Notes under the pieces: generated by a model
What the model saw: the letters and a program-made list of their open reading frames with translations, nothing else
Databases searched by the model: none
Told to the model about the DNA's origin: nothing
Shown: positions 1-7,203 of the stretch, one piece after another
Layout of the letters: each line of letters begins with the position of its first letter
Numbering within the stretch: position 1 is the first letter of the stretch
Program-made: the position numbers and the translations under genes
Origin: an uncultured Porphyromonadaceae bacterium
Lineage (GTDB): Bacteria; Bacteroidota; Bacteroidia; Bacteroidales; Muribaculaceae
Length of the DNA stretch: 9,417 bases
Assembly (NCBI GenBank): GCA_900552325.1
Contig: URZG01000067.1
Coordinates: 1 to 9,417, forward strand
Direction: 5' to 3'

Positions 1-149
1 AGCGCTTCCTGAGCTTCTTCCTCAAGAGCCCGATGCACGACTACACCAAGGGTGAGGTGCCCGTGAACCATCTGTTCCAGCAGTATGTTATGCTCAAGAA
101 CGCTATCCGCGAAATGGGCGGCTATCCTGCTGACGAAACTATCGACTGA
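1..149 (+). CDS. Inositol-3-phosphate synthase, C-terminal fragment
   Basis: This is the last 48 codons of a gene that begins before the window; the reading frame ends at TGA 147-149. The tail reads RFLSFFLKSPMHD, then VNHLFQQYVMLKNAIREM, then GGYPADETID. From memory, this matches the end of eukaryote-like myo-inositol-1-phosphate synthases, where a [LF]LSFxxKxP motif is followed by VNxLxxQ, a helix and a short G-x-P tail, as in human and yeast enzymes. The enzyme converts glucose-6-phosphate to inositol-3-phosphate using NAD in the cytoplasm. In Bacteroides it feeds inositol lipid synthesis. Only the tail is visible, so no catalytic residues can be checked. The assignment rests on this one motif and could be wrong. 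A strong hairpin follows within 30 bases, so the gene is probably transcribed separately from the amylase gene downstream. Confidence 0.72.
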   Translation, partial: RFLSFFLKSPMHDYTKGEVPVNHLFQQYVMLKNAIREMGGYPADETID

Positions 150-177
150 CCGACAACCCTAACGTTGATATAATACT

Positions 178-214
178 ACAGGCCCGGCTGCCGCTTACGC
201 GGTGCCGGGCCTGT
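178..214 (+). terminator. Strong GC-rich hairpin, probable terminator of the upstream gene
   Basis: A perfect 11-bp stem (ACAGGCCCGGC at 178-188 with its complement at 204-214) encloses a second small stem, CCGC-TTAC-GCGG, at 191-202. There is no run of T after the right arm, only AACGCTTATTAAATTT, so it is not a textbook intrinsic terminator. It lies 28 bases before the start of the next gene, so it could instead act in that gene's leader. Termination of the upstream gene is the simpler reading. Confidence 0.65.
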
Positions 215-242
215 AACGCTTATTAAATTTCCGATACTATAC

Positions 243-2762
243 ATGAAAAACTTTTATGCCGCGCTGGCGGCCATACTGATGATGTGGCTGTGCGCACCTG
301 GGTCTGTGGCACAGGTGGTGACTACGTCGCCCGAGGTGCTGACGCCCGACTCAAAAAACGTAGTGATAACTTTCCATGCCGACTGGGGCTCGCTGGGTCT
401 GAAGGATCTTCCGGCCTCCGACGAGGTGTATGCCCACACCGGCGTGATAACCAACCTGTCAAAATCCGCCTCCGACTGGCGGTATGCGCCCGCGTGGGGC
501 ACAAACTCCGAGAAATATCAGCTGAAGCGCACCGGCGACAACCTCTACACGCTCACTATCGGCGATATGCGCGAGTATTACGGCATCACCGACCCTGACG
601 AAAAGATCGAGCGCCTGGCGTTCGTGTTCCGCAACAAGACCGGTTCCCGCGAAGGGAAGACAGTGGCCTGGGGCGATATTCTGGTAACTCTCCTTCCCTC
701 GGAGTTCCCCGAAAGCGAACTCGTCGACATCCCCGGCGGGGTGCCCCGTCAGGGGGTGACGGCCAACCCCGACGGCTCGGCCACATTCTGCCTCTGCGCA
801 ACGGGGAAGGACAATGTGCTCCTGATAGGTTCGTGGAACGATTATGCCCTGGTGCCGGAGCAGGTGATGCACTACGACGTCTACGACGGACAGCTCTACT
901 ACTGGCTGACAATTCCCGGCGTGGCCGACGGCAAGGACTACATCTACTATTACATGATGGATCAGCAGACTTCGGTGGGCGATCCTTACGCACGCCTGGT
1001 GGTGACTCCCGACGACGCCTCCATACCCTCGTGGGTGTTCCCCGACCGTCCGGAATACCCTGCCTCCAAAGTTCCGGGCGTCCATGCCGCGGTCTACAAC
1101 TCCAATGCCGACAATTACGACTGGAAGGTGAAGGACTTCAAGGGTGTGCCGCAGTCGGAACTGATAATCTACGAGCTGCTGCTGCGTGACTTCACCGGCG
1201 ACGAGGGTGCCTCGAAGGGGAACGGCAACATCTACGGCGCCATCGCCCGGCTCGGCTACCTCAAGGAGCTGGGGGTCAACGCCATCGAGCTTATGCCGAT
1301 AATGGAGTTCAACGGCAACCAGTCGTGGGGCTACAACACCAATTTCTATTTCGCTCCCGACAAGGCATACGGTTCGCCCGACGACTACCGTATGCTGATA
1401 GACCGCGCCCACGAGATGGGTATGGCGGTCATCCTCGATATCGTTTTCAACCAGGCCGACGGCCAGCATCCCTGGTGGGGGATGTACAATATCGCCGAAA
1501 ATCAGCGTTTCAACGGCTCGGCGCCCCACGCCTATTCGGTGCTCAACGACTGGCATCAGGGCGATCCGATGGTGCAGCAACAGTTCGAGGACTGTCTGCG
1601 CTACTGGCTGACTGCCTACAAGGTCGACGGCTTCCGCTTCGACCTTGTGAAAGGACTCGGCGACAACAACTCCTACGGCAACACATACAATCCGGAGACC
1701 AACACCTTCGGCACACCCAATGACGCCAAGACTAACGCCTACAACGCCACCCGTGTGGCCCGCATGAAAGCGCTCCACGCCGCCATGAAGGAGGTCAACC
1801 CCGACGCATATTTCATTAACGAGAACCTCGCCACCGCACAGGAGGAGAACGAGATGGCACAGGACGGCGAGATCAACTGGGCCAACATAAACAACGCCGC
1901 CTGTCAGTTCGCGATGGGTTACGCCTCGGAGTCCTCCCTCAGCCGGTTCTATGCCCCCTCCGACCAGCGCACGTGGGGATCCACGGTGAGCTATGCCGTA
2001 AGCCACGACGAGGAGCGTCCCGCCTACAAGCAGAGCAAATGGGGCGTCGCCGGCGTGAAAGGAAATGCCGAAATGAGTTGCCGTCGCCTGGGGTCGCTTG
2101 CCGCCCAGATGCTCCTTACCCCCGGCGCGCACATGATATGGCAGTTCGAGGAATTCGGCGCCGACCAGACGACCAAAAATTCCTCCGGCAACGACACCGG
2201 CAACAAACGCGTGGTGTGGAGCTATCTCGACAAGGAGCCCAACCGCGCCCTCTTCCAAAGCTACAAGGAGCTGCTGGCCATCCGCAATTCCGCGCCCGAA
2301 CTCTTCCGCGAAGGGGTGCAGACATCGGTAAGCCTGGCGTCCACCTCCGGTCCGCGCACCCTCTCGCTGGTGAGCGGCAACAAGGCGGTCTATCTCTTCG
2401 TCAATCCCACCGTCGACACCGAGCTTTCCTGCGCTACCGGCATTGACCTTACCGGCAGCGGCTACCATCTGCTGAGCGCGTCGGAGGGTATGGTGCCCGC
2501 TCTTACCTCCTCGACTGTTACGTTGCCCGGGGGCGCATACGCCGTCTACGGCACCACCAACGTTACGGGCATAGATGACGTGGAGGCTGAGATCCCGGCC
2601 TACGCCGTTACAGTGGAGGGGAACGACATCGTCGTACTCGGCGACTATACCACAGCCGAAGCCTATACCCCTGCCGGCGTGCGTGTGCCGATGACCGGCG
2701 TGGCTCCCGGCATCTATGTGGTAGTGGTCGACGGCCGCCCCGGCAAGGTGCTCGTGCGGTGA
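243..2762 (+). CDS. Secreted GH13 alpha-glucan hydrolase with T9SS-like C-terminal tail
   Basis: An 839-residue exported alpha-amylase-family (GH13) enzyme, expected to cleave starch-, glycogen- or pullulan-type glucans. Modules in order: a signal peptide (about 1-23, cut after SVA); a beta-rich N-terminal domain (about 24-150) shared with the next gene; a CBM48-like/E-set domain (about 170-265, with VLLIGSWNDY); the GH13 barrel (about 305-680); a beta-sandwich (about 690-770); and a C-terminal tail (about 775-839) ending in TPAGVRVPM, then APGIYVVVVDGRPGKVLVR, typical of type IX sorting domains. Catalytic residues are readable: nucleophile D467 in GFRFD, acid/base E527 in INENL and D589 in VSHDE. 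Region I is DIVFNQ (D399), with Gln where His is usual. The SHDE form of region IV recalls branching enzymes, while the barrel and E-set resemble pullulanase/cyclomaltodextrinase types, so I do not assign a subfamily or exact product. The start is the ATG preceding the signal peptide. No convincing promoter or ribosome-binding site is visible. A terminator follows at 2821. Confidence 0.93.
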   Translation: MKNFYAALAAILMMWLCAPGSVAQVVTTSPEVLTPDSKNVVITFHADWGSLGLKDLPASDEVYAHTGVITNLSKSASDWRYAPAWGTNSEKYQLKRTGDNLYTLTIGDMREYYGITDPDEKIERLAFVFRNKTGSREGKTVAWGDILVTLLPSEFPESELVDIPGGVPRQGVTANPDGSATFCLCATGKDNVLLIGSWNDYALVPEQVMHYDVYDGQLYYWLTIPGVADGKDYIYYYMMDQQTSVGDPYARLVVTPDDASIPSWVFPDRPEYPASKVPGVHAAVYNSNADNYDWKVKDFKGVPQSELIIYELLLRDFTGDEGASKGNGNIYGAIARLGYLKELGVNAIELMPIMEFNGNQSWGYNTNFYFAPDKAYGSPDDYRMLIDRAHEMGMAVILDIVFNQADGQHPWWGMYNIAENQRFNGSAPHAYSVLNDWHQGDPMVQQQFEDCLRYWLTAYKVDGFRFDLVKGLGDNNSYGNTYNPETNTFGTPNDAKTNAYNATRVARMKALHAAMKEVNPDAYFINENLATAQEENEMAQDGEINWANINNAACQFAMGYASESSLSRFYAPSDQRTWGSTVSYAVSHDEERPAYKQSKWGVAGVKGNAEMSCRRLGSLAAQMLLTPGAHMIWQFEEFGADQTTKNSSGNDTGNKRVVWSYLDKEPNRALFQSYKELLAIRNSAPELFREGVQTSVSLASTSGPRTLSLVSGNKAVYLFVNPTVDTELSCATGIDLTGSGYHLLSASEGMVPALTSSTVTLPGGAYAVYGTTNVTGIDDVEAEIPAYAVTVEGNDIVVLGDYTTAEAYTPAGVRVPMTGVAPGIYVVVVDGRPGKVLVR

Positions 2763-2820
2763 TCCGTACTTCTGGCAGACATCGTCCCTTCGATGTGAGA
2801 TCGGCGAGAAGGTTATAAAC

Positions 2821-2864
2821 AAAGACGCCGTGTCGGAATTCATGAGTCCAGACATGGCGTCTTT
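2821..2864. terminator. Hairpin terminator after the first GH13 gene
   Basis: A 14-bp stem with one G-T pair: AAAGACGCCGTGTC at 2821-2834 pairs with GACATGGCGTCTTT at 2851-2864 around a 16-base loop. The right arm ends in TTT. On the minus strand the run-out is also T-rich (CTTTGTTTATAACC), so it could work in both directions. It lies 58 bases after the stop codon and separates the first enzyme from the promoter of the next gene. Confidence 0.8.
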
Positions 2865-2919
2865 CCGTTCCTGTAAAATCCGGCGCACGCATCCAGTGCA
2901 TGGCTGCCGGCCGTTTTTA

Positions 2920-2951
2920 TTTGGTAAAGTTATAATAAAACCTTAAATTTG
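2920..2951 (+). promoter_or_regulatory. Bacteroidetes-type sigma-ABfr promoter for the GLUG protein and second amylase
   Basis: TTTG at 2920-2923 (the -33 box) and TAAATTTG at 2944-2951 match the Bacteroides TTTG / TAnnTTTG consensus exactly, with a 20-base spacer. The spacer and flanks are AT-rich, in contrast to the GC-rich genes. Transcription should start near 2958, giving a leader of about 30 bases before the ATG at 2991. It lies just after the previous terminator, so it defines a new transcription unit that probably includes the following two genes. Confidence 0.8.
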
Positions 2952-2990
2952 TACTGAAACTGAGATATATCTTACTTCATTACCTTAGAC

Positions 2991-4694
2991 ATGAAAAAAA
3001 GACTTATGTGCGGCCTGGTCGCATGCGGCTTGTGCGTGATGTACGCTGCCGCTGCCGGCGACCCGGCAACGATCGTATCGGATCCTTCACCGATCAAGAA
3101 GGACAATGGATTCACAGTCACCATCACTCTTGACAAGGATTACGGGTCGACGGATGTGTGTTGTTACACCTGGGCTGTGTGCGGAGGCAAGAATGTGGAG
3201 GTTGCCACGTGGGATGATGTTCCTTCCACTCCGAAACTGAAGATGAGCGGCAGCGGGGGCGTGTACACCCTTTCCGTCGACAACATCAAGAGTTTCTACG
3301 GCCTTACCGATGCTCAGGAGGCCATGTTGGAGAAACTCGGCTTCATCGCCCGTCAGGGAGGGAGTCAGACACAGGACTGCTTCGTGGAAGTGGTGTCGCC
3401 GGTTTACTCCGGAGGAGAAGGCACGCCATCGGACCCCTATCAGATATCGACTGCCGCCGATCTTTCACGGCTCTCCGCGACTCCGGCCGACTGGGGAGCG
3501 TCGTTCGTTCTGACAGCGGATATCACCGGAGTGGGCGATTTCGCCGGCATCGGCTCGATGGAAAATCCGTTTACAGGAGACTTCGACGGCGGCCGCCATA
3601 CCGTTGAGGGAGTGAAGGTAGCCTCCACAGAGGGGGTAGGGAGCGCCACGGGCTTTTTCAACGCTCTCGGCGGCAATGCCTCTGTGCATGACCTCGGACT
3701 GAAGCATGTCACCGTGTCGGGGGCGACTTTCTGCGGCGCCCTGGCCGGATATGTGGCCTCCGGGACGATTGAGCGGTGTTATACCTCGGGTGTAGTCAAC
3801 GGAAACTCGATATGTATCGGCGGTTTCGCCGGACAGAACTGCGGTACAATCTCCGACTGCTATTCCACGGCAAACGTCATATCCCACGGCGATTATGCCG
3901 CAGGGGGGCTGGTGGGGAAGAACACCGGGACCGTGCAGCGCACATACGCCTCGGGCGATGTCACCGGCCATAATTACGTGGGAGCCGTGGTGGGCGCCAA
4001 CTACGGCACAGTGCTGCGTTCGGTAGCCATGAACCTCCATATTGTATCATCGGCCGGGGCGGCTTATGCCGGACGTTTCGGTGGCAACAACAATGCCGAG
4101 AACACGGTGACTGAATCCGCCCGCGCGGCAATGCGCGCGTCGGCTCCGGCACTCGATCTTACATCCGACACGAATCTCTCCTGGTCGGGTATGACACATT
4201 CGCAGGAGGAATGGGGTGACGCAGCCCATCACGGGGTGACAGCCGACCAGCTTCTCGGCGACAAAGCTACATATTCCGAAACTTTGGGCTGGGATTTCGG
4301 CGACACCTGGACATGGGTAGGCAACGAGAGATCGACCGCCTCCTTGTCAGACGCGGACAAGCGCTACCCCGTACTGGCCGGAATCGAAGGCCAGGATGCC
4401 CCCGGGTCGGCGGCTTTCTACGAGATGACTGCCATAGAAGTTATCGGAGCCGATACCGCGTGCGGTATCGAAGTGTTCCCCACTCTTGTGGAAAACACGA
4501 TTTCTGTAAGCGCTCCCGCGGCGATAGCCGCCCTTCATGTATCGGCGATGAACGGCGCAGCAGTCGTTAGCGCCAAGGGCAACGGCTCGCGGCGGATGGA
4601 GCTGGATATGTCGGAACTCACTCCGGGAGTGTACTTCCTGTCTGTAACCGCAGCCGACGGCTCACACGCCACAGTAAAACTTGTGAAGAAATAA
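2991..4694 (+). CDS. Exported GLUG-repeat protein with amylase-type N-terminal domain and sorting-like tail
   Basis: A 567-residue protein of unknown function with no visible enzyme motif. A signal peptide (about 1-22, cut within the AAAA run) is followed by a beta-rich domain (about 24-136) that resembles the N-terminus of the upstream GH13 enzyme: VYTLSVDNIKSFYGLTD at 91-107 parallels LYTLTIGDMREYYGITD there. Next comes the typical GLUG lead-in (DPYQISTAADLSRL at 148-161; FTGDFDGGRHTVEGVKV at 194-210), then four or five GLUG repeats at about 216-350, such as GGFAGQNCGTISDCYS and GGLVGKNTGTVQRTYA. GLUG repeats form beta-helical or beta-rich surfaces and are common in bacterial surface proteins and adhesins. 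The last 75 residues (VFPTLVENTISVSAP, then ELTPGVYFLSV and TVKLVKK) look like a T9SS type A sorting domain. An LVAC lipobox-like string at residues 9-12 is too close to the N-terminus to be convincing. It is probably co-transcribed with the second amylase 31 bases downstream. My inference is a non-catalytic surface partner, perhaps glucan-binding. Confidence 0.88.
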   Translation: MKKRLMCGLVACGLCVMYAAAAGDPATIVSDPSPIKKDNGFTVTITLDKDYGSTDVCCYTWAVCGGKNVEVATWDDVPSTPKLKMSGSGGVYTLSVDNIKSFYGLTDAQEAMLEKLGFIARQGGSQTQDCFVEVVSPVYSGGEGTPSDPYQISTAADLSRLSATPADWGASFVLTADITGVGDFAGIGSMENPFTGDFDGGRHTVEGVKVASTEGVGSATGFFNALGGNASVHDLGLKHVTVSGATFCGALAGYVASGTIERCYTSGVVNGNSICIGGFAGQNCGTISDCYSTANVISHGDYAAGGLVGKNTGTVQRTYASGDVTGHNYVGAVVGANYGTVLRSVAMNLHIVSSAGAAYAGRFGGNNNAENTVTESARAAMRASAPALDLTSDTNLSWSGMTHSQEEWGDAAHHGVTADQLLGDKATYSETLGWDFGDTWTWVGNERSTASLSDADKRYPVLAGIEGQDAPGSAAFYEMTAIEVIGADTACGIEVFPTLVENTISVSAPAAIAALHVSAMNGAAVVSAKGNGSRRMELDMSELTPGVYFLSVTAADGSHATVKLVKK

Positions 4695-4725
4695 CAGATC
4701 CTCACCAATCATTATCGTTACAATC

Positions 4726-7011
4726 ATGAAAATCAATAATATGATGCGCCGTCTTGGCGGTGCGGTGGCCGGACTGCTACTTCTTCCGGCAATGATGTGG
4801 GCCGATTCGGCCGCGCTTACTACCCTGGAAATACGCGCCGGAGGCCAAAATCTGCTGTCAGGTTTCGGGAGCGGTACTAACGACTATACATTGAGACTGG
4901 ACCGCCCCGAGGTGGTGACACTCTCGGCAGTACCTGAATCCGGAACAGCCACAGTTAGTCTTGTCGCCAACGGGCAACCCCTTACCAATCATTCCGTGGC
5001 ACGTCTCAAAGCCGGCGACAACACGGTGGTATGCACCGTTACCGACGGTGCTCTTTCATCCACTTACACCGTAGGCATAAATGCCGAGCAGCCCCACCGC
5101 ACCCTCTACTTCAAGAGCGGATGGAGCGCGCAGCCATACGTGTATATCTACACCGAGTCGCCTAAGAATGAGTTTACCGGGACGTGGCCCGGAACCACAA
5201 TGTCGAAGTACGACAGCACGTGGTACACCTGCACTCTTGATGACAACGCCGGCAAGGACGCCATGGTGATCTTCAACACCGGTAACGGCGGTGCCGACCG
5301 CTACCCCGCCAACCAGCAGCCCGGCGTAAAGCTCGACTTCGACGGCAACGAGGGATGGTATGTGCTTGACGAGCACAAATTCTATACCTCCAACCCCGAC
5401 GGCCCGCGCAAACCCGAAATTACGGTAAGCCCCATCGGAGGCAAGGTGAAGGGCACACGCAAGATTCAGATCTCTTTCTTGTATGAACCGACTGAGGTTT
5501 CGGGCACTTTCGCCGGCAAGACGATCAGCGGCCTGACAACATCGGGCGCCACCGTGACCGTGAGCGACTATCTCGCCGACGGCGCAGAAGGTACCCTCTC
5601 CGTCACCGCCACAAACGCACAGGGCACCGCCACCCGCGATGACTCCACGCCCGTGGTAACCCTCACCGGCGACACCCGTGAACTCTCCATCTATCAAGTG
5701 ATGGTAGGCTCCTTCCAGCACGGAGAGGGTGGCGCTTCGGGCTACACCGACATGTGGGGCCCCGAGGGGCACCGCAAGGACGGCAACCTCCGCGGCATCA
5801 TCAACTCGCTCGACTATATTCAGGAACTCGGTATGAACGCCATCTGGATGACTCCGATTTTCGACTCCACAAACGGTTCGGGCGGCGAGAAACTTCAGGC
5901 CACCGGCTATTTCGCCAACGATTATTTCAATATCGATCCCAAGTTCGGCACCAAGGATGAGTTCCGCGAGCTGGTCACCGAGGCGCATAACCGCGGGATG
6001 TACATAATCCTTGACGGCGTGTTCGGCCATCATGGCGGCACCCCGGCGCCTTCCCCTTCGGGAAAGACTATCGACAACAAGACCGCGCAGAATGTGCGCG
6101 GCACCGATGCCGGCAACATCGCCTATCCCGGCTCACTTGACTTCTTCAAGGAAGTGCTCCGCTACTGGATGGAAGAGTACGAGGTCGACGGCTGGCGCCT
6201 CGACCAGTGCTACCAGGTATATCAGGGTGGCCATAACTACTGGGCAGATCTTCGTCAGGAGGTGGAAGCCGTCTGCAATGAGCGTAAGGCCCGCGGCGAG
6301 CAGTGGGGCACCCTCGGCTACATGGTAGGCGAGGATTGGACCGGAGCCTCAAGTATTACCGTTACACAGCAGGACGGCCTCAAGAGTGTGATGGACTTCG
6401 ACGGCAAGGACAACCTCGTAGGGCTTCGCGCTGGTGTGGGATCAATCGGTTGGTTCCTCTCGAATGATGCTGCTGCCCGCGGTTACAAAGATGCCGGAGT
6501 TAATCCCACGATCTTCCTCAGTAACCACGATACAGCCCGCGTGGGCGACAACACCGCCTGCGACATCAACACCGAGTCGGGCGTGAAACAGCTGATGACG
6601 CGCCATGCCGCCGTGGCATGTTACAGCGGCCCGGCCATCAACTACTATGGCGATGAGATCGGCGACAAGTCGGGCAACGGCAATGCCGACAACAAGGCGC
6701 GCACCTCAGGGCGCCTCACCGGCTTCAACGCCAACGAGCAGCGCCTCCACGACTATGTTGCTCAGGTGTTCAATATCCGCAAGAACAATCCCGCCATGTG
6801 GCGCGGCACCGTCGACCGTCAGCAAGGCACGGGCTATGAGGTCATAACCAAGACCGATGCCGAGACAGGCAACAAGGTTGTCATTGTCTTCTCGGATGCC
6901 GACCGGAACGTGTCGATCGGCGGCACCGGCACCGACCTCATCAACGGCGGCACGGTCAGCGGCACCGTGTCGGTCAAGGAATGGGTGCCTGCCTTCATCC
7001 TCATGGACTGA
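4726..7011 (+). CDS. Secreted GH13 alpha-amylase with CBM26-like starch-binding module
   Basis: A 761-residue exported alpha-amylase predicted to hydrolyse alpha-1,4 bonds in starch-like glucans. Modules in order: a signal peptide (about 1-26, cut after MWA; no lipobox cysteine); a cadherin-like beta-sandwich (about 29-120); a CBM26-like starch-binding module (about 126-216, with aromatic residues W133, Y138, Y140, W154 and W166); a second Ig-like domain (about 228-312, chitobiase/FN3-like); the GH13 barrel (about 318-690); and a short beta-rich end. Catalytic residues are clear: D493 in GWRLDQ, E536 in MVGEDW and D602 in FLSNHD. Region I is DGVFGHH (D430, H435), with Gly434 where Asn, a usual calcium ligand, is normally found. 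Unlike the two genes upstream, it ends at the barrel's C-terminal strands (KEWVPAFILMD) with no sorting-like tail, so it is probably periplasmic or exported by another route. It is 31 bases downstream of the GLUG gene with no promoter between them, so the two are probably an operon. A strong terminator follows at 7143. Confidence 0.94.
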   Translation: MKINNMMRRLGGAVAGLLLLPAMMWADSAALTTLEIRAGGQNLLSGFGSGTNDYTLRLDRPEVVTLSAVPESGTATVSLVANGQPLTNHSVARLKAGDNTVVCTVTDGALSSTYTVGINAEQPHRTLYFKSGWSAQPYVYIYTESPKNEFTGTWPGTTMSKYDSTWYTCTLDDNAGKDAMVIFNTGNGGADRYPANQQPGVKLDFDGNEGWYVLDEHKFYTSNPDGPRKPEITVSPIGGKVKGTRKIQISFLYEPTEVSGTFAGKTISGLTTSGATVTVSDYLADGAEGTLSVTATNAQGTATRDDSTPVVTLTGDTRELSIYQVMVGSFQHGEGGASGYTDMWGPEGHRKDGNLRGIINSLDYIQELGMNAIWMTPIFDSTNGSGGEKLQATGYFANDYFNIDPKFGTKDEFRELVTEAHNRGMYIILDGVFGHHGGTPAPSPSGKTIDNKTAQNVRGTDAGNIAYPGSLDFFKEVLRYWMEEYEVDGWRLDQCYQVYQGGHNYWADLRQEVEAVCNERKARGEQWGTLGYMVGEDWTGASSITVTQQDGLKSVMDFDGKDNLVGLRAGVGSIGWFLSNDAAARGYKDAGVNPTIFLSNHDTARVGDNTACDINTESGVKQLMTRHAAVACYSGPAINYYGDEIGDKSGNGNADNKARTSGRLTGFNANEQRLHDYVAQVFNIRKNNPAMWRGTVDRQQGTGYEVITKTDAETGNKVVIVFSDADRNVSIGGTGTDLINGGTVSGTVSVKEWVPAFILMD

Positions 7012-7022
7012 TACCGGAACCA

Positions 7023-7100
7023 TAGAGACACCGCGCGTAGCGTCCGCGGTAAAAGCTTGAAATTCAGCTCTTATTCCGGACGCTCCGCGGAGCGTCCCTA
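7023..7100. repeat. REPIN-like imperfect inverted repeat, 78 bases
   Basis: Two hairpins flank a near-symmetric spacer. The left one is ACCGCG (7030-7035) pairing with CGCGGT (7045-7050). The right one is a perfect 20-base palindrome, GGACGCTCCGCGGAGCGTCC, at 7078-7097. Both share the word AGCGTCC next to a CCGCGG-like core, and the outer ends mirror each other (TAGAGAC at 7023, GTCCCTA at 7094). The spacer AGCTTGAAATTCAGCT is also nearly palindromic. This two-REP, head-to-head layout is typical of dispersed REPIN elements that sit between genes. Only one copy is in the window, so repetition is inferred. Confidence 0.55.
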
Positions 7101-7142
7101 CAGTTGAGTGAATGTAACTCCGAGAAACTTACGCAACAACAG

Positions 7143-7189
7143 ATCAAAACCGGAGTGTATCGCCTTGTACGATACACTCCGGTTTTGAT
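7143..7189. terminator. Bidirectional terminator between convergent genes
   Basis: A perfect 20-bp stem (7143-7162 with 7170-7189) surrounds a 7-base loop, CCTTGTA. The left arm starts ATCAAAACCGG and the right arm ends CCGGTTTTGAT, so each strand has a T-run at the end of its stem. It lies between the stop of the plus-strand amylase (7011) and the stop of the minus-strand operon (7204), as expected for a shared terminator. Confidence 0.9.
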
Positions 7190-7203
7190 TTCAGCGGCGG
7201 AGA

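Noticed and set aside
224..231. TAAATTTC as a -7 promoter box for the first GH13 gene
   Set aside because: One mismatch to TAnnTTTG, no TTTG about 20 bases upstream (CGGT instead), and it would leave a leader of only a few bases.
459..2888. 809-residue open frame on the minus strand opposite the first GH13 gene
   Set aside because: It covers a gene with clear GH13 motifs, and its translation is low-complexity (rich in Gly, Val and His) with no domain. It is open because of the GC-rich codon usage of the real gene.
2991..3035. Lipoprotein signal (LVAC at residues 9-12) on the GLUG protein
   Set aside because: The cysteine is too near the N-terminus for a normal lipoprotein signal; a signal peptidase I site after the alanine run fits better.
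3465..4040. 191-residue minus-strand frame opposite the GLUG protein
   Set aside because: The plus strand has clear GLUG repeats here, and the opposite frame shows no coherent domain.
5056..6033. 325-residue minus-strand frame opposite the second amylase
   Set aside because: Same shadow effect; the plus strand carries readable CBM26-like and GH13 modules across it.
7023..7189. CRISPR array in the convergent intergenic gap
   Set aside because: The repeats are inverted, not direct, and there are no regularly spaced units; a REPIN-like element and a terminator explain them.
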